In this document: positions 12,441 through 26,711 of the stretch, one piece after another
Position numbering within the stretch: position 1 is the stretch's first letter
Layout of the letters: each line of letters begins with the position of its first letter
Assembly (NCBI GenBank): GCA_028023455.1
Contig: JAQFVV010006274.1
Location: forward strand, 2,606,001 to 2,670,000
Direction of reading: 5' to 3'
From: Epiperipatus broadwayi
Taxonomy: Eukaryota; Onychophora; Udeonychophora; Euonychophora; Peripatidae
Length of the DNA: 64,000 nt
Position numbers and translations under genes: made by a program
The notes under the pieces: model-generated
Database searches by the model: none
Told to the model about the DNA's origin: nothing
Seen by the model: the letters and a program-made list of their open reading frames with translations, nothing else

Positions 12441-15400
12441 ACTTGTTTTTCTAAGATAACGGTAGTCAAGCTACGAAATATTTTTTCTTCTCGATAGAGA
12501 GCTTTCAGCTTGAATATGTAAAAAAAGAAAGAGAGTGGCTGCTAACTTAAATAGATTTAACTAATAGTAAGTAAATATTCGTTTCGTTATTGTAATTTAT
12601 TATGAACTAAATCAATTTTTAAGCTTAAATTTTGCATTTTTTTTTTTTTTAAGTCATTTTCTTTTTCCTTAAAATCCTTGAAATTTAAGGGAAAACAGCG
12701 TCAGCTCTGCATTATGCCTTTCAGATACAGTATTATTTAACTATTGATTAAACAAAAAAAATCCTTTCTTTTGGTCTTATTGTTCTAATCTTCGGAGATA
12801 CAACAATAGCTATGACAAAATGACCACCTTCCATCCTCAGGGGACTCGTAGAATTAGGTGCGATTTTATAAAGTGTTTCGCTGGTAGGAAAAAATAATAA
12901 TTAAGCATTACTTTCATTAAATATTATGTTTTGAAAAACATTGTTTGTTTAGTTTACTTTAAGTAAAAAATTAATTATTTTGCCTTTAAATTACCAATAG
13001 GAGACATAGAAAGATGTAATCATTATAAATATTAAATTTTTTATTATACGCATTTTATTTTAACTATCGAGTCTTAATTCCTTCAATATTTATTACACAT
13101 TTTCAAAATAATTTTAAAAACTTAGTCAGCAAACCGTGCCTTCCAGCAAGTAATGTATATACTTTATATATGAGTTTTTTAAAACCCTTTTTTGAGGAGG
13201 AAATATTACACACACATAATTAGTGTACGCATATGACTGCTTATCTTCTTAAAATAAAATAGCTTATTTTAATTAACAAACTAACTTGATTATATAAGAA
13301 AAAATAACACTGATGCTTACTTTGTAAAGTGATGAATTGAAACTTATATATAGTAAATCTTTAAAAGAAAAAAAAATCAAGCTCAACTTGAACATTAAAA
13401 ATTAAGACATTTTGTATAAAATTTATTATTAAATCATAAACAAAGGCAAATACTATCAGAAGTTCTTGAATTCAACAAGCATGCGTTTTTATTATATATA
13501 GCATATTATTTTGTGGGCACTATGCTGAGACAATTCAGTGAAATAAGAGAAGCAAAAAACTTTATCTCATAGTGAGAATCAGAAAAAAAAAGTAGTTAAA
13601 CTTTTGTACAGGAGTCATCACGAATTATTAACGATGATGAAACTTGGAAGCTTTAGTATATAGTATATATCAACTACAGTTGAAAAGATAAAAATAATAA
13701 ATAGAACAAAAAAATATAAGTCCTAATTATCTTGAAGATATTAAAAAATAAACAAAAACCAAGGCAAAAACAAGACATAATTTTAAAAGACCTATAGAAT
13801 GTGGTCTTAAAAAAGTAGAAGCCTGATCAGGTAAAATGTTAGTTTCTTTAATTAAGGGATTTGAACAAACTTGATGGTTTGTTTGAATGTTTTTCTACAG
13901 TAAAAATCAGAAGTATTATTAATATGACTAATTCTATTTTAGATTCATTAATACAGTAAAAATCAGAAGTATTATTAATATGACTAATTCTATTTTAGAT
14001 TCATTAATACAATAAATTATTAAAGACATTCGTTCGTGGCCAGTCTTTAACATTAAGTAACCATTGTTAATAATATACATTAAACAGGGTCTCAGACCTA
14101 CATGCTTGTGGTTTTTATAGCATATACCTACTGCTGATAAAGTTATTATGATTATTGCAACACAAAAGTTCTATCCCAAATATTCAGAGATTTTTTCACT
14201 CAGAAGTTAACTCAGGAACTTTTGCTCATCAACAAGTTATCCTTTCAATGATCGGGACCTATCATCTTCAGCCAAAATCACTTTTGTGAATGATGATAAT
14301 CGCCCATTACTTAAAACATGTTAAAGCATAATTTTATATTTCTTTGGATACGTATTCCCATTCTCAAATTATAATATGCAAATTTTTATTTACTTTCTAA
14401 ATTATTAAATAATAAAGATGATAATAATATAAAATTTAAAAATGATGAATATTTTAAATTTTAATAATGGAGTGATTCAGCCACTAATTCGATATATATA
14501 TATTTAATTTCATCAAAATAAAAATGTCTTTACTATTTTGAATCTCAAATTGACATGTTTTAATAATAGTTAAATAGCCTTTCATGGTAAAACAAATAAG
14601 CAATAAAACAAATTTGGACAGTCTATCATTACTCCTATGTCATCTCTCATAATTCATTAACCTTAATTAATAAAAGCTTTTAAACTTCTAGTGTTATATG
14701 ATCCTCTAATACTCCTGTCATTTTCAGCTATGAAAGCTTTATCTTCATATTTTTCAACAATCTATTTATAGCAAGGTGATTTTTTTTTTTGATATTAAAG
14801 ATCATTGAATTATTTATACGCAAACACACACACATCTATACATATGTATTAAAACAAATTATGTCTTACAAGAGAAGGCAACTAATGACCAACAATCACA
14901 GACGATTGTCAAATATAATAATCGCTTACCTTCCAACTGAAAACACATCTACCTTATAAGTGTATTAGATAGATACATGCATTATCCTTTGATTTGTATA
15001 TATACAGCTAAAAATTTAGTCAAGCAAATGTAAACGCACCACAAACTTATAAAATTGGAAGATCCACAAATTGATTTTCAGTTTATTAACGAAATTTAAA
15101 AAGAAATGGAAATGCAGAACTTTGTTATAAAGAAATATGTGTGTATACATATAAATCTATAATGTACATATATACACAGGTTGTTTAAATACATCCATAT
15201 ATATTGCACTTTTATGAGGATGCAAAAACACTTAAATTTCTTTATTCAAATACTAAATATAAATTTGAAATTATTGTCTAAAAGACCAGCGCCAAAACAA
15301 ATAATGTATTAATACGTGAATGTATAATTATAAAATTTTACTTAATGCATATTTGTTGATAAAAAATATAACATTGTCTTTCTTGTTGAAGGAGAGATAA

Positions 15401-16993
15401 AAAATAAATTGAATGACCAAGTAATGCTTTATACACTTGTTTGTCACTTTTGATCGTATACATTCACAATCTTGAGATGCAGCGTCGCGCATGCACACTC
15501 CATGCCTACAACTCTTATTCTAGGGATAATTCTAATAAGAATTTAAAGTTCTAATTAGGCTTAGTTTTTTTTTTTTTTTTTAATTAGAAAATTATTCAAA
15601 ACTACCCTGCAATGAGCAATTCTTTTTTTAAAATTATTTCTCTATGAAGGAGGCTTTTGTCCTGAAGTGGGTTATTTTTTAACTTTTAATTTCTATATTT
15701 TTAGCCAGTCGAAAAGTATTAGAAATTAATAGCAAATGAAAACATTGCGTTTGATCAAAATTTAAAAATACCCACATTCTCCTTCATTGATTGAGTTTTA
15801 TAACTTCAACAAAAAAAGCCAACTACTTAGTGATAGTTAGTATAAAAAGAGAAGAATTTTTTTTAGATAATAAAAAAGTGTTAAGAGTATTCAATTTTTA
15901 AATTTATGTACTTATTTATCAGCTTTGTTATCTAACTTACTAATTTATAAGATGTTATTATAGAGTAGGCAAACTGTTTAAATATCTGCAATCTATATTT
16001 GTATATTATATTTATTTAATAATTTATTCACTTTCTCTTTTTTGCTTATTTTTTTTCGATCTATTTTTATTTATTATATTATATCGTCTCATATTAATCA
16101 AATTTTTAGATAGGCAGAAATTTGACATTTATAAAATAATGCATCTTTTCTTTTAAAAGCTTGATTTTTAAAAAAACAAACAAACCCGCGGTAATTAATA
16201 ACCTAGGAATTAATTTTTAAATATTGTAATTTTTAAATATTTTATTTTTTATATTACTAGAGAGCATATTGTTGAAAAACTGCTTAATATATAGGAATAT
16301 GAATATTTTAAATATATTTTGAATTATGTGAACTATGTTTTTGATTTACTTTCATACTTAACTAAACCAAGAAAAAGCAAATAGTACAATATGATTTTTT
16401 AAAATATTGTACTATAATTTATTTATTTAAAAAACAAAACAAATTGATTATTTGTAGATGCATAATAGAATTTTTTTTATCACTTTAATGTCAAATAAGA
16501 GATTTGCGGGAGGCTCTAATAAATTTTTTCGCACTGATTAAAGGATGAGGGAAATATGTTTTTGTAAATAGTTCAGCGTAATTTATAATCAATTTCTTTT
16601 CCTTTTTTTTTTGTAAAAAGAGAAATTGTATAGCTTCTTCGGTATCGCACTTTTTTTTTTTTGTTTGACAATGAAATTCTAAAGAAAAACGTTTCTAAAA
16701 TTAGAAATATTACATACTTTACTCGGTTTCTTTCGTTTTCTTTTTTTCTTTTTTTAAAGATATAGCCATAATACTCAAAATGGCTTTTACCACTCGTCCT
16801 AACACTTTAATCACATTCTCAGATACCTGCTATATATATACACACACGTATTTAATTAAGTTACATTTTAGAAACATGTAGACATAAATAAAAATAAATA
16901 AATCACCGACTGACTGCTCGGCAATATCTTTCAAAAAAGTTTTAAAAACTTTCATACAAACTTGTATATGGATATACAATGAATTTATTTTGG
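12441..16993. other. FoxG 5' flank: gene-free, CpG-retaining DNA
   Basis: No supportable gene. Low in dispersed repeats. A small tandem duplication is at 13896-14012, and a notable CpG-rich patch AGCGTCGCGCATGC lies at about 15481-15495 (NRF1-like palindromic core GCGCATGC). It also holds A and T homopolymers (for example the T run near 15566-15581). As the upstream flank of a developmental regulator it is a natural place for enhancers, but none is proven. Confidence 0.5.
13896..14012. repeat. Two-copy perfect tandem duplication, 56-bp unit
   Basis: The 56-bp unit starting ACAGTAAAAATCAGAAG at 13897 is repeated immediately at 13953 with no differences I can see. It is a recent local duplication, or a polymorphic tandem repeat, in the FoxG 5' flank. 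Confidence 0.9.
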
Positions 16994-17119
<126 letters not shown>

Positions 17120-18602
17120 TTATATGCACATAGTTAATTGCATATTTTTAGTTACCTAGAGTTCTTTTGCCTATTTAAATGCACAGAAGGGTTTTATTGC
17201 GTAATTTAGCAGATAAATCTGTCATATTAATCATTTGAATTTGAATCCGGTTTAAAAAATTGGATTTTGTTTTTTTTTTAATTTCACTATGACTCCATAT
17301 ATTATCTTTGATTAGGCAGTATCTTTCCATCACTATTTCTTTGGAAAGAAATGCTGGATAGGTCTTTGTCCTGCAGCAGACTGTTTAAAGGCTAATTTAT
17401 CTATACGTATATGAGACTCGCGTGTGTATGTATAATAAGTAATCCGCTGTCTTACAACTATTTGTATAAAATATAATGTTAATTTTTTAAATATGATTTT
17501 ATAAATTAAACATGCGTTGTTATGCTTTAAAGCACTTGAAGTTATTAACTGTTTAAGATTTTTTTGCTAAATATCTACTACTAATTATATATTTTAGTTA
17601 ATTAATTGTATAACTTTTTTTATCCCGAAGAAATTGACAATTAAACCTGCAGCCTTCTCTCAGATTTAAGTTTTCTTCTCGCATTTGCAGCTCTCTTAAG
17701 TATAAAAAAATCTTCGAGGTTATCAAGAAATAAAAAAAAAATATATATTTTTTTTTCGTGAATAAATGCTTGGAATATTAAAAACATTTTTTATTAAGCA
17801 ATATTCATTAACAAACAAATCGAGAGAAGTAGTAATTCAAGGGCCTTGGACCTCTCCCCCTTTCCAACTCTATCATTTCAGATGCACGAATATTTTATAA
17901 ACAAAAAACAATCTTTTTATTTTTTAAAAAATTATTATAATCTTTCTATTTTTTTTTATTCCAAATAAAATCATATTCCTTTTAGTTTTATTTATTAGTG
18001 CTTAAACTTTCTTTTACAACACTTTATTGGTGTATCTTATATCTTAAGTTTTCTTTTTTATTTATTATGCTATTCGTTTATCTTTTTATATTGATTCTCA
18101 TTTTTTCTGAAATGTATTATATTCAAATTTATTTTTCAACCTGTTTTTTTCTTATTATTTTTAAATTCTTTTATCCAATTTACAATTTATATATACATTT
18201 TATTATTATCTCGAAATAATTTTTACTATTACTTTATAGAGTATATGATATGTTAAATATTATATTAGTGCCATTTGAATATATAATGTCTATAAAATGT
18301 TATATATCTTTTTTCGAAAGTATTCAAATCCACTCTTCAACTTCTGAATCACATGAATTCAACTATCTACAGTTTTGCCCAAATCAGTTGTATAATATTA
18401 TAGATATTAGTAATTAAATACTTAGAATAAAAAGCAATACCAAATAAAAAATAGCAAAGCGAAATATATGAAAGCTTTAAAAAAAAAAGGATAAGACTTT
18501 CTTAAGATTTTAGAAAAAAGAAAGATGAAAGTAAATATCGTGTTAATATATATAAAAATTTTACTAAATGTAGCACCTCAGGTTTTCCAAATGTATACTC
18601 AC
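17120..18602. other. Gene-free A+T-rich DNA
   Basis: No ORF with protein-like composition. The open frame at 17998-18219 is only Phe/Leu/Ile/Tyr codons from T-rich DNA. Some CpGs persist at the left end. Confidence 0.55.
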
Positions 18603-18652
18603 CAATTATAGCCTTATAGACGCCCCCAACATCCACCCAGTAATATCTCTTA
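18603..18652 (-). other. Exon-like 50-nt island bounded by splice-site consensus
   Basis: On the minus strand a G-rich 50-nt segment lies between an acceptor-like CTTGCAG and a donor-like G|GTGAGTAT. Read in one frame it gives RYYWVDVGGVYKAIIG, and that frame stays open through the donor (continuing EYTFGKPEVL). The composition stands out sharply from flanking A/T-rich DNA. I do not recognise the peptide. It may be a small exon of an unseen gene, a fragment of a transposon protein, or chance. Confidence 0.2.
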
Positions 18653-20726
<2,074 letters not shown>

Positions 20727-20990
20727 TGAATCGGATTCAGATCTATATGACTATACAAATGAATTAGCTTGAATTAAAAACATTATTGTGTTTTCAGTTT
20801 CGGCTAATTAAATTTTATAATCAACCAAAAAAAATCAAAGGTGGATGCTGGAGCTGTGTATTAGATCCAAAAATTCAGGTGCACTGCTCCCAGATCTAAG
20901 GCTCACCATTGATAAAAGCCATAAACTAGAAACTTGTCTGGTAAATTTCAAGGGAATAATGCTCAATCTTTTAACATCTACTATTACTAA
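20727..20990 (+). repeat. Dispersed repeat family A, single copy
   Basis: Starts about CTGAATCGGATTCAGATCTA and matches by eye the family A arms at 45395-45735 (inverted) and 45860-46182 (same strand), including the blocks CAGATCTATATGACTATA and GATAAAAGCCA. It has no coding potential and no clear pol III boxes. It may be a non-autonomous DNA element or old SINE. This is its most diverged copy in the window. Confidence 0.7.
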
Positions 20991-21342
20991 AGCTTGCATT
21001 GGATAATACTATTTTGTGGGAAAATATACTACAATTAAAGATAAATGCGACAATAATTACTTACACCAGCACCAAGTAACTTGAAATCTAATTTTTCCAA
21101 TTTAGATCTTTGAAAACATCTAAGGTCATTAAAATATGTTTAGATAAATTGAAATACATTGGCATATTATAAAAGTTTTCAGTAGTTATAAGATCTCGTT
21201 ATTTGTAAAATATTTTTATAATTTTTTAAAATAATTCTAATAGAAATATTTTCAATTCTTAAATTTTTAAAAACATTATTTACTATATATAATACAAATA
21301 AAATGTCCGTTAATTAAAAACTAATATTATATATATATATAA

Positions 21343-21359
21343 GTAGGTAGGTAGGTAGG

Positions 21360-21436
<77 letters not shown>
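21343..21436. repeat. (TAGG)n(TAGA)n compound tetranucleotide microsatellite
   Basis: About four to five GTAG units followed by about 19 TAGA units. It is immediately left of a family B short repeat, so the two may share an origin as a repeat tail. Confidence 0.95.
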
Positions 21437-21504
21437 TAATTAAGATAGATATATATATTTTATTAGTGTTATCGTTAAAATTATTTGGAACTGACATATA
21501 ATAT

Positions 21505-21645
21505 ATTTTTTGAACACAGACTTTCAAGCTCCCTTCAGCATCCACTCTATCTCATACAACCAATACACACCATCCCACACATGTGAAGAAGATAAATGAT
21601 CTCTAATATAGCTTGAAAGTCTGTATTCAAATCCGCTATGTTACA
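21505..21645. repeat. Dispersed repeat family B copy
   Basis: Contains ACAGACTTTCAAGCTCCCTT, CATCCACTCTATCTCATACA and an ACACATGTGAAGAAGATAAA block, all shared with 48235-48425 and more loosely with the palindrome arms at 47595-47725 and 48045-48170. The end carries GAAAGTCTGTATTCAAATCC, a weak pol III B-box-like match. Probably a SINE-like or foldback short element. Confidence 0.65.
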
Positions 21646-24600
21646 ACTAGACTCCAGATATGTAAAATATATCTGTATTTAAAATATTATATAATATATT
21701 TATAATGGGTATTTATAGATTTTACATATATATATATGCTCAAGCAATCCTATTCTTTACATTTGATTATGCATATTTTTACATAATCAACGTTGATTGA
21801 TTGTAAAATAGCATGATATGTCTCTCTCCTTTTCATGAGCAAAATAGTTTACAAAATAAATAATTCCATATTGCTTAAATTGGATAAGATTTATTTTTTA
21901 ACTTTTTAGCTAAAGAGGTTTCTTTTATTAAATTCCTCTCAAGTTATGTTTAAGAAAAATAAAAAAATAAAAAAAAAGATATTATCTTGCTTTAAATTTT
22001 TTTAGCAAATAAATTTTTTTTTTTAAATTCAAATTTTTATTAACTTTTTATTTTGCACCATAGTTTTTGTTTACAGTTTTAAATATAGTATTTGTTTTTA
22101 GATGATCATTGAATATTTTAAGCATACATTTTAATGTCCCATTCTGGAATTTTTTATGCATAAAAGCAGAAATATTTTTTTAAAGCTTAAAGCTAACAAA
22201 TGGGTAGGTTGAACTAAATATTAATTGTATTTATATTAATTAATTTTTTTCTCAAATAAAATTTGAACTTTTCTGCATTACTCCACCACATCTTTTATAA
22301 GGAATAATATAATATTAATATTTATGTTTTGATTAAATCTATTTATATCTATATATAAAATTAAATACAACACTGTCATTATATCATGATATCTGTCAAA
22401 CTTTAGTCACATTATTTACGTGGAAATGTGTCTCCTGTTGTTCACAAATTTAATTTAGATACAATTTTTCTAGAATGAATTCAGCATTAAAATTGCATTT
22501 AACAATACTTATTTACATTAACCCTCCTTTACTCTGACAGTTTTTGTTGTTTTTACTTGCTATAATCTTTCACTTTCATTTTAATATCAAACCATTATTA
22601 TTTATCAGAATATAATAAATTTATTTTCATTTGATACACATTTTTGTCTAGAAATTTAAAAAATTCTAAAAAATTACATTTGATTTTCAAAATAATTTTA
22701 AAAATTATTTCTTTTTAATCAAAACAAAGCACTGTTTCATCATCCAACTTTGGGAGAAGCATATTGAATTTGCAAAATAAATTAAATCTTCTTTGTTTGC
22801 ATTTGTTTTTAAAATGTGAATGAATAATTATTAATATCTAGAAAATCTATTAACTTATGCTTTAAAAGTTTAATTTTTTTTAGCAATTTTTATGATATTG
22901 CTATATTTTCTATCAGACTTTTAGTGATGACATTTTTTAGCTAGATAATATTTTCTGCCATCAAAATTTCCATAATAACATTATTCAGAAAAATATAATC
23001 TTTTATATTTAAAAATCTGTAGAAAATAAATATGTAATAATGTATGTTCTTGATTTCTAATAATTATCACACAATTATTATGCAAAAATAATGATAAAAT
23101 TTTCTAAAAACCAAGATTTTAGTTATTCATTATATTATCTTGAAGCAATATTTAAAAAAAAGGTTTTAGTTATTCATAATATTGTCTTGAAGTAATATTG
23201 CAAAGTTATCACAAAGTTCAAAATCACCAAAAATACAATGGCTTCTAATCATTGTGGATTTTATCAAACTTTGAATTTTCCACTTTTTTGTTATCCTGAC
23301 ATCTTCAGATTTTTTTTTGAAATTAAAATATTAGAAAAAAAAGTATGAATTTTACAATTTGAGAAAAAATGTTAGCAAAATCTTTTAATAGAGAGCCAAA
23401 GATGCAAATTGAATTTTTTGACTTCCTGCCCAAACAAAAAAAAATGGAAGGTTAAGCAAAAAGAATTAGTTTGTGTTATATAACAATTAATCATAAAGAC
23501 AATGCTTTAACTTCTAGGTCTATTTACACTATTTATATAATTTTAATATTTAAATCCCTTTAACACTATGACTAAACATAAAATAATTTACACAGCATGT
23601 CATTTAATGATAAAAAAATTTCAATAAAATTTAGCCTTTAAATTAGTTTCACAATTGGAAACCATTTAATATATTATTTTAATTCTAACTGTAGTGTCTA
23701 AATGTCAGCAGCTATTTGTAATCCAAAGAAGAAGAAATATATAAGCATTTTACAGAATTCTTATCAATGAAAAAATGTGCTGCAGTACCTGCAAGACATA
23801 GGCTTATGGTGACATTATAATAACAGATCAACAAGTTTATGTATAATTTATTTAAATTATTATATTTTAAAAAAATTATTAAATATTTGTTTAATAACTA
23901 CATGATATTTATACTTAACATTTGTTTAAATATATTTGCTTTTTAGCAAAAAATTAGTGACTGAAAATTTATTTGATCATATTAAACAGAAAACATCTAT
24001 CATCAATAACCTTTATTATTGTTACTTTTTTAGTTAAAATTTTGATTCTTTTATTTCAAAGAATTTTTTCATTATTTGGATTTATACTTGATTTTACTTT
24101 GGAATGGTACATTATGATCAACTTGGTTGGAGACAATTTACATCAGATGGCATTATAATGGTCTGCATGCTATTACTTTTATTGCAATTTTATAATAAAT
24201 ACTTCTTAATGATTGGCAAAGATTGTATATTTTAATTTTTGTGTGTATTAATAGACAGCAGAAATCAAAAGATAAATAAAGGAATTTAATTTTCTGCAAA
24301 ATGGTGGCATTTATTCATATTTATTTGTTACTCAGAAATAATTATAGAGGTATTTTTACGTTTTAGGTGGTTCTTCATTCACATGAAAAATTTTTTAAAA
24401 ATAAATATGAAAATATATTAATTTTATAGTAAATCTATATCTTTAAAAGGAGTTAAATTTATATTGATGAAAAAAAATGCTATTCTCACTAATGAAAAAA
24501 TATGTTTTATTTTATTAAATATATTTTTGACTTTTATAATTTTTTTTTTCATTATTTAAAAATTAATTTAACTGAAGGATATATATATATAAAAATTAAA

Positions 24601-24889
24601 TTTTGTGAAGTAATCCTTGTTTTATGGAATTTGACCATATAAGAATTAATAAAATTTGTTTCAAAAATACAGGTTTGGTGAAAAATAAGTTTTTTTATTA
24701 ATTCTTTTTATTCTGAAGGTTGAAATCCTTTGTTTGATTGCTTTGTTTCTATTTATTATTCCTTTTTTTATTTGCAAAGTTCAGATTTTATTTCAAAAGT
24801 TATTTTCATTTCTGAATCTTTACTTTTAATAAAATCAACCAAAAATAAAATTTTAATGAGCAATATTTTTTTTTACTAAAAGTACAACA
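21646..24889. other. Gene-free A+T-rich, CpG-poor DNA
   Basis: No supportable gene. A loose direct repeat containing TTTTAGTTATTCAT occurs at about 23117-23150 and 23162-23205. The frame at 23973-24158 is A/T-driven. CpGs are almost absent, unlike the FoxG domain. Confidence 0.5.
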
Positions 24890-25613
24890 AAGCAATTATT
24901 TTATCTAGCACCATGTTTACAATTATATTACATTCAAATATCAGCCTTTCAAGCTAATCAAGCACGCACATTTTGAGAGTGTTAAATAAATGAATACTTT
25001 CCTCTTCAATCCAAGATATAGTATTTATGCAGGAATAAAAAGGATCCTCTCATTCCTACAACTCAAATTATTTTATATGAGCAAATCTGAAGAACTGTTG
25101 AGGAGAGTGTGAGTAGAATTCTCACTTTAAATTACTATTGATGATGTTTTTTGACTGAATGACGTTGGTGAAATTGCTTAGAATTTACTAAACATCATCC
25201 TTACTGAAACTTAATTATGAGTAAATAAGCAATTATTTTATCTAGCGCCATGTTTACAATTATATTACATTAAAATATCAGCCTTTCAAGCTAATTGAGC
25301 ATGCACCTTTTGAGAGTGTAAATAAATGAATACTTTCCTCTAAGAATGATGTTTAGTAAATTCTAAGCAATTTCACTGATGTCATTCAGTTAAGAAACAT
25401 TGTAAATAGTAATTTAAAGTGAGAATTCTACTCACGCTCTCCTCAACAGTTTTTCAGATTTGCTCATATAAAAGAATTTGAGTTGTAGGAATGAGAGGAT
25501 CCTTTTTATTCCTGCATAAGTACTGTATCTTGGATTGAAGAGGAAAGCATTTATTTAACACTCTCAAAAGGTGCATGCTCAATTAGCTTGAAAGGCTGAT
25601 ATTTGAATGTAAT
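24890..25613. repeat. Foldback element: ~275-bp inverted arms around a partial direct copy
   Basis: Left arm 24927-25203 and right arm 25339-25613 are inverted copies. Shared landmarks are CTTCAATCCAAGATA with its complement, AAAAGGATCCTCTCATTCCT, and GAATTTACTAAACATCAT. The spacer 25229-25338 is a same-strand partial copy of 24890-25004 (CCATGTTTACAATTATATTA). No ORF is present. It could be a foldback transposon or the product of a template switch during replication. Confidence 0.85.
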
Positions 25614-25765
25614 AAAAGTACAACTAAAAAAATATATAAGAAAAAAAGAGAATAAATAAAACCCATTAATGCAACCCTTTCCCGTATCAATGCTATAAAT
25701 TCTATAAATGTAATGTATAAAAATAATTTATTTTTATTTATTTTTCAAGCTACTAATATATTGTA

Positions 25766-25915
25766 ATGGTCATATTTGTACATTCACATAACAAAATCCA
25801 GAGTTTTGGCAAATTATATCAAGGTTGATCTAAATGAGGGTTTGAACTGGGAAAAAAGATACTAGTATGGCACATAGTAGGTGAAACAGGATGAGGGACA
25901 AAGAATACTGTTTCA
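25766..25915 (+). repeat. Repeat family D, left copy
   Basis: Begins GGTCATATTTGTACATTCAC and contains AATGAGGGTTTGAACTGGG. A same-orientation copy lies at 28965-29085. The two flank the Gag-like remnant, so they could be terminal repeats of a deleted LTR element, or just neighbouring copies of one dispersed repeat. Confidence 0.75.
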
Positions 25916-26199
25916 TATTATTTAAGTCACAAAAAAAAAAAACAATAAAAAAATGACTTTACTTGTAATTTTGAAAGACCATCCTGAATCAACTTTTGAA
26001 ATAAAAAACAACAACTTTATATAATTTTACTAATCTTGCCTTTGAGACTTCCTGTTCCTTCATCACTAGTTATGTGTGTCTAATGTATATCAAAATGCTA
26101 AATATACTAAATTAATAAAATAAATACTAGACTAATAATACTAGGAAATTAAATATTATGTGTGTGTGTATACAACTATAACTAGATACATATTTACAA

Positions 26200-26711
26200 C
26201 TGGAAAAAGGGAAAAAACGAACCTCCCTAGATAAAACTATCTAGTTCAGGTAGGATCTAGAGATATGTTTATAAATGGTCAAAATTTGTGAGCTGGATGT
26301 GCCCCTTCAGGGACATTCCTACTAATTGTCCAGGTTCGATCCCTATTACCTGGCCATATAACTTATGTGGATGGGTGTTCAGTATACTTGATCTTTAAAG
26401 CTCTGAAGATTATTTCTCATGTCTTGTCCCAAAATTCCCCATAGATATTGACAGTGCTCAAGAACTCCACAATTTCTTCTATACTCTTGACCAACATCCC
26501 ACTATACTCTGTTGCACATGCAAAGGCATGCCTCATCAGATTTCAATGTTTATCTGGGTACCAGTAAAGATGAAAGCAGTCAGTGATCATAATTGAGTGA
26601 CTTGTCTCATGAAGAATTGGGCATATGTTTCTGCAAAGACTGACCCATATGATTCACTCATTTACCAAGCATGGTAAATAGGGTTCTGATGTTCCTTGCT
26701 CCAGAATATGT
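26200..26711 (-). pseudogene. Possible downstream continuation of the Gag-like remnant
   Basis: Continuing 3' of the Gag-like frames on the minus strand, this stretch has richer composition but many stops. It also contains CCAGGTTCGATCCC on the plus strand at about 26331-26344, a good pol III B-box, which could mark a tRNA-like insertion (26285-26365) or be fortuitous inside old coding sequence. No zinc knuckle, protease or polymerase motif was recognised. Confidence 0.3.

Noticed and set aside
21327-21545. 72-codon frame rich in YLSIYLS repeats
   Set aside because: Translation of the (TAGG/TAGA)n microsatellite.
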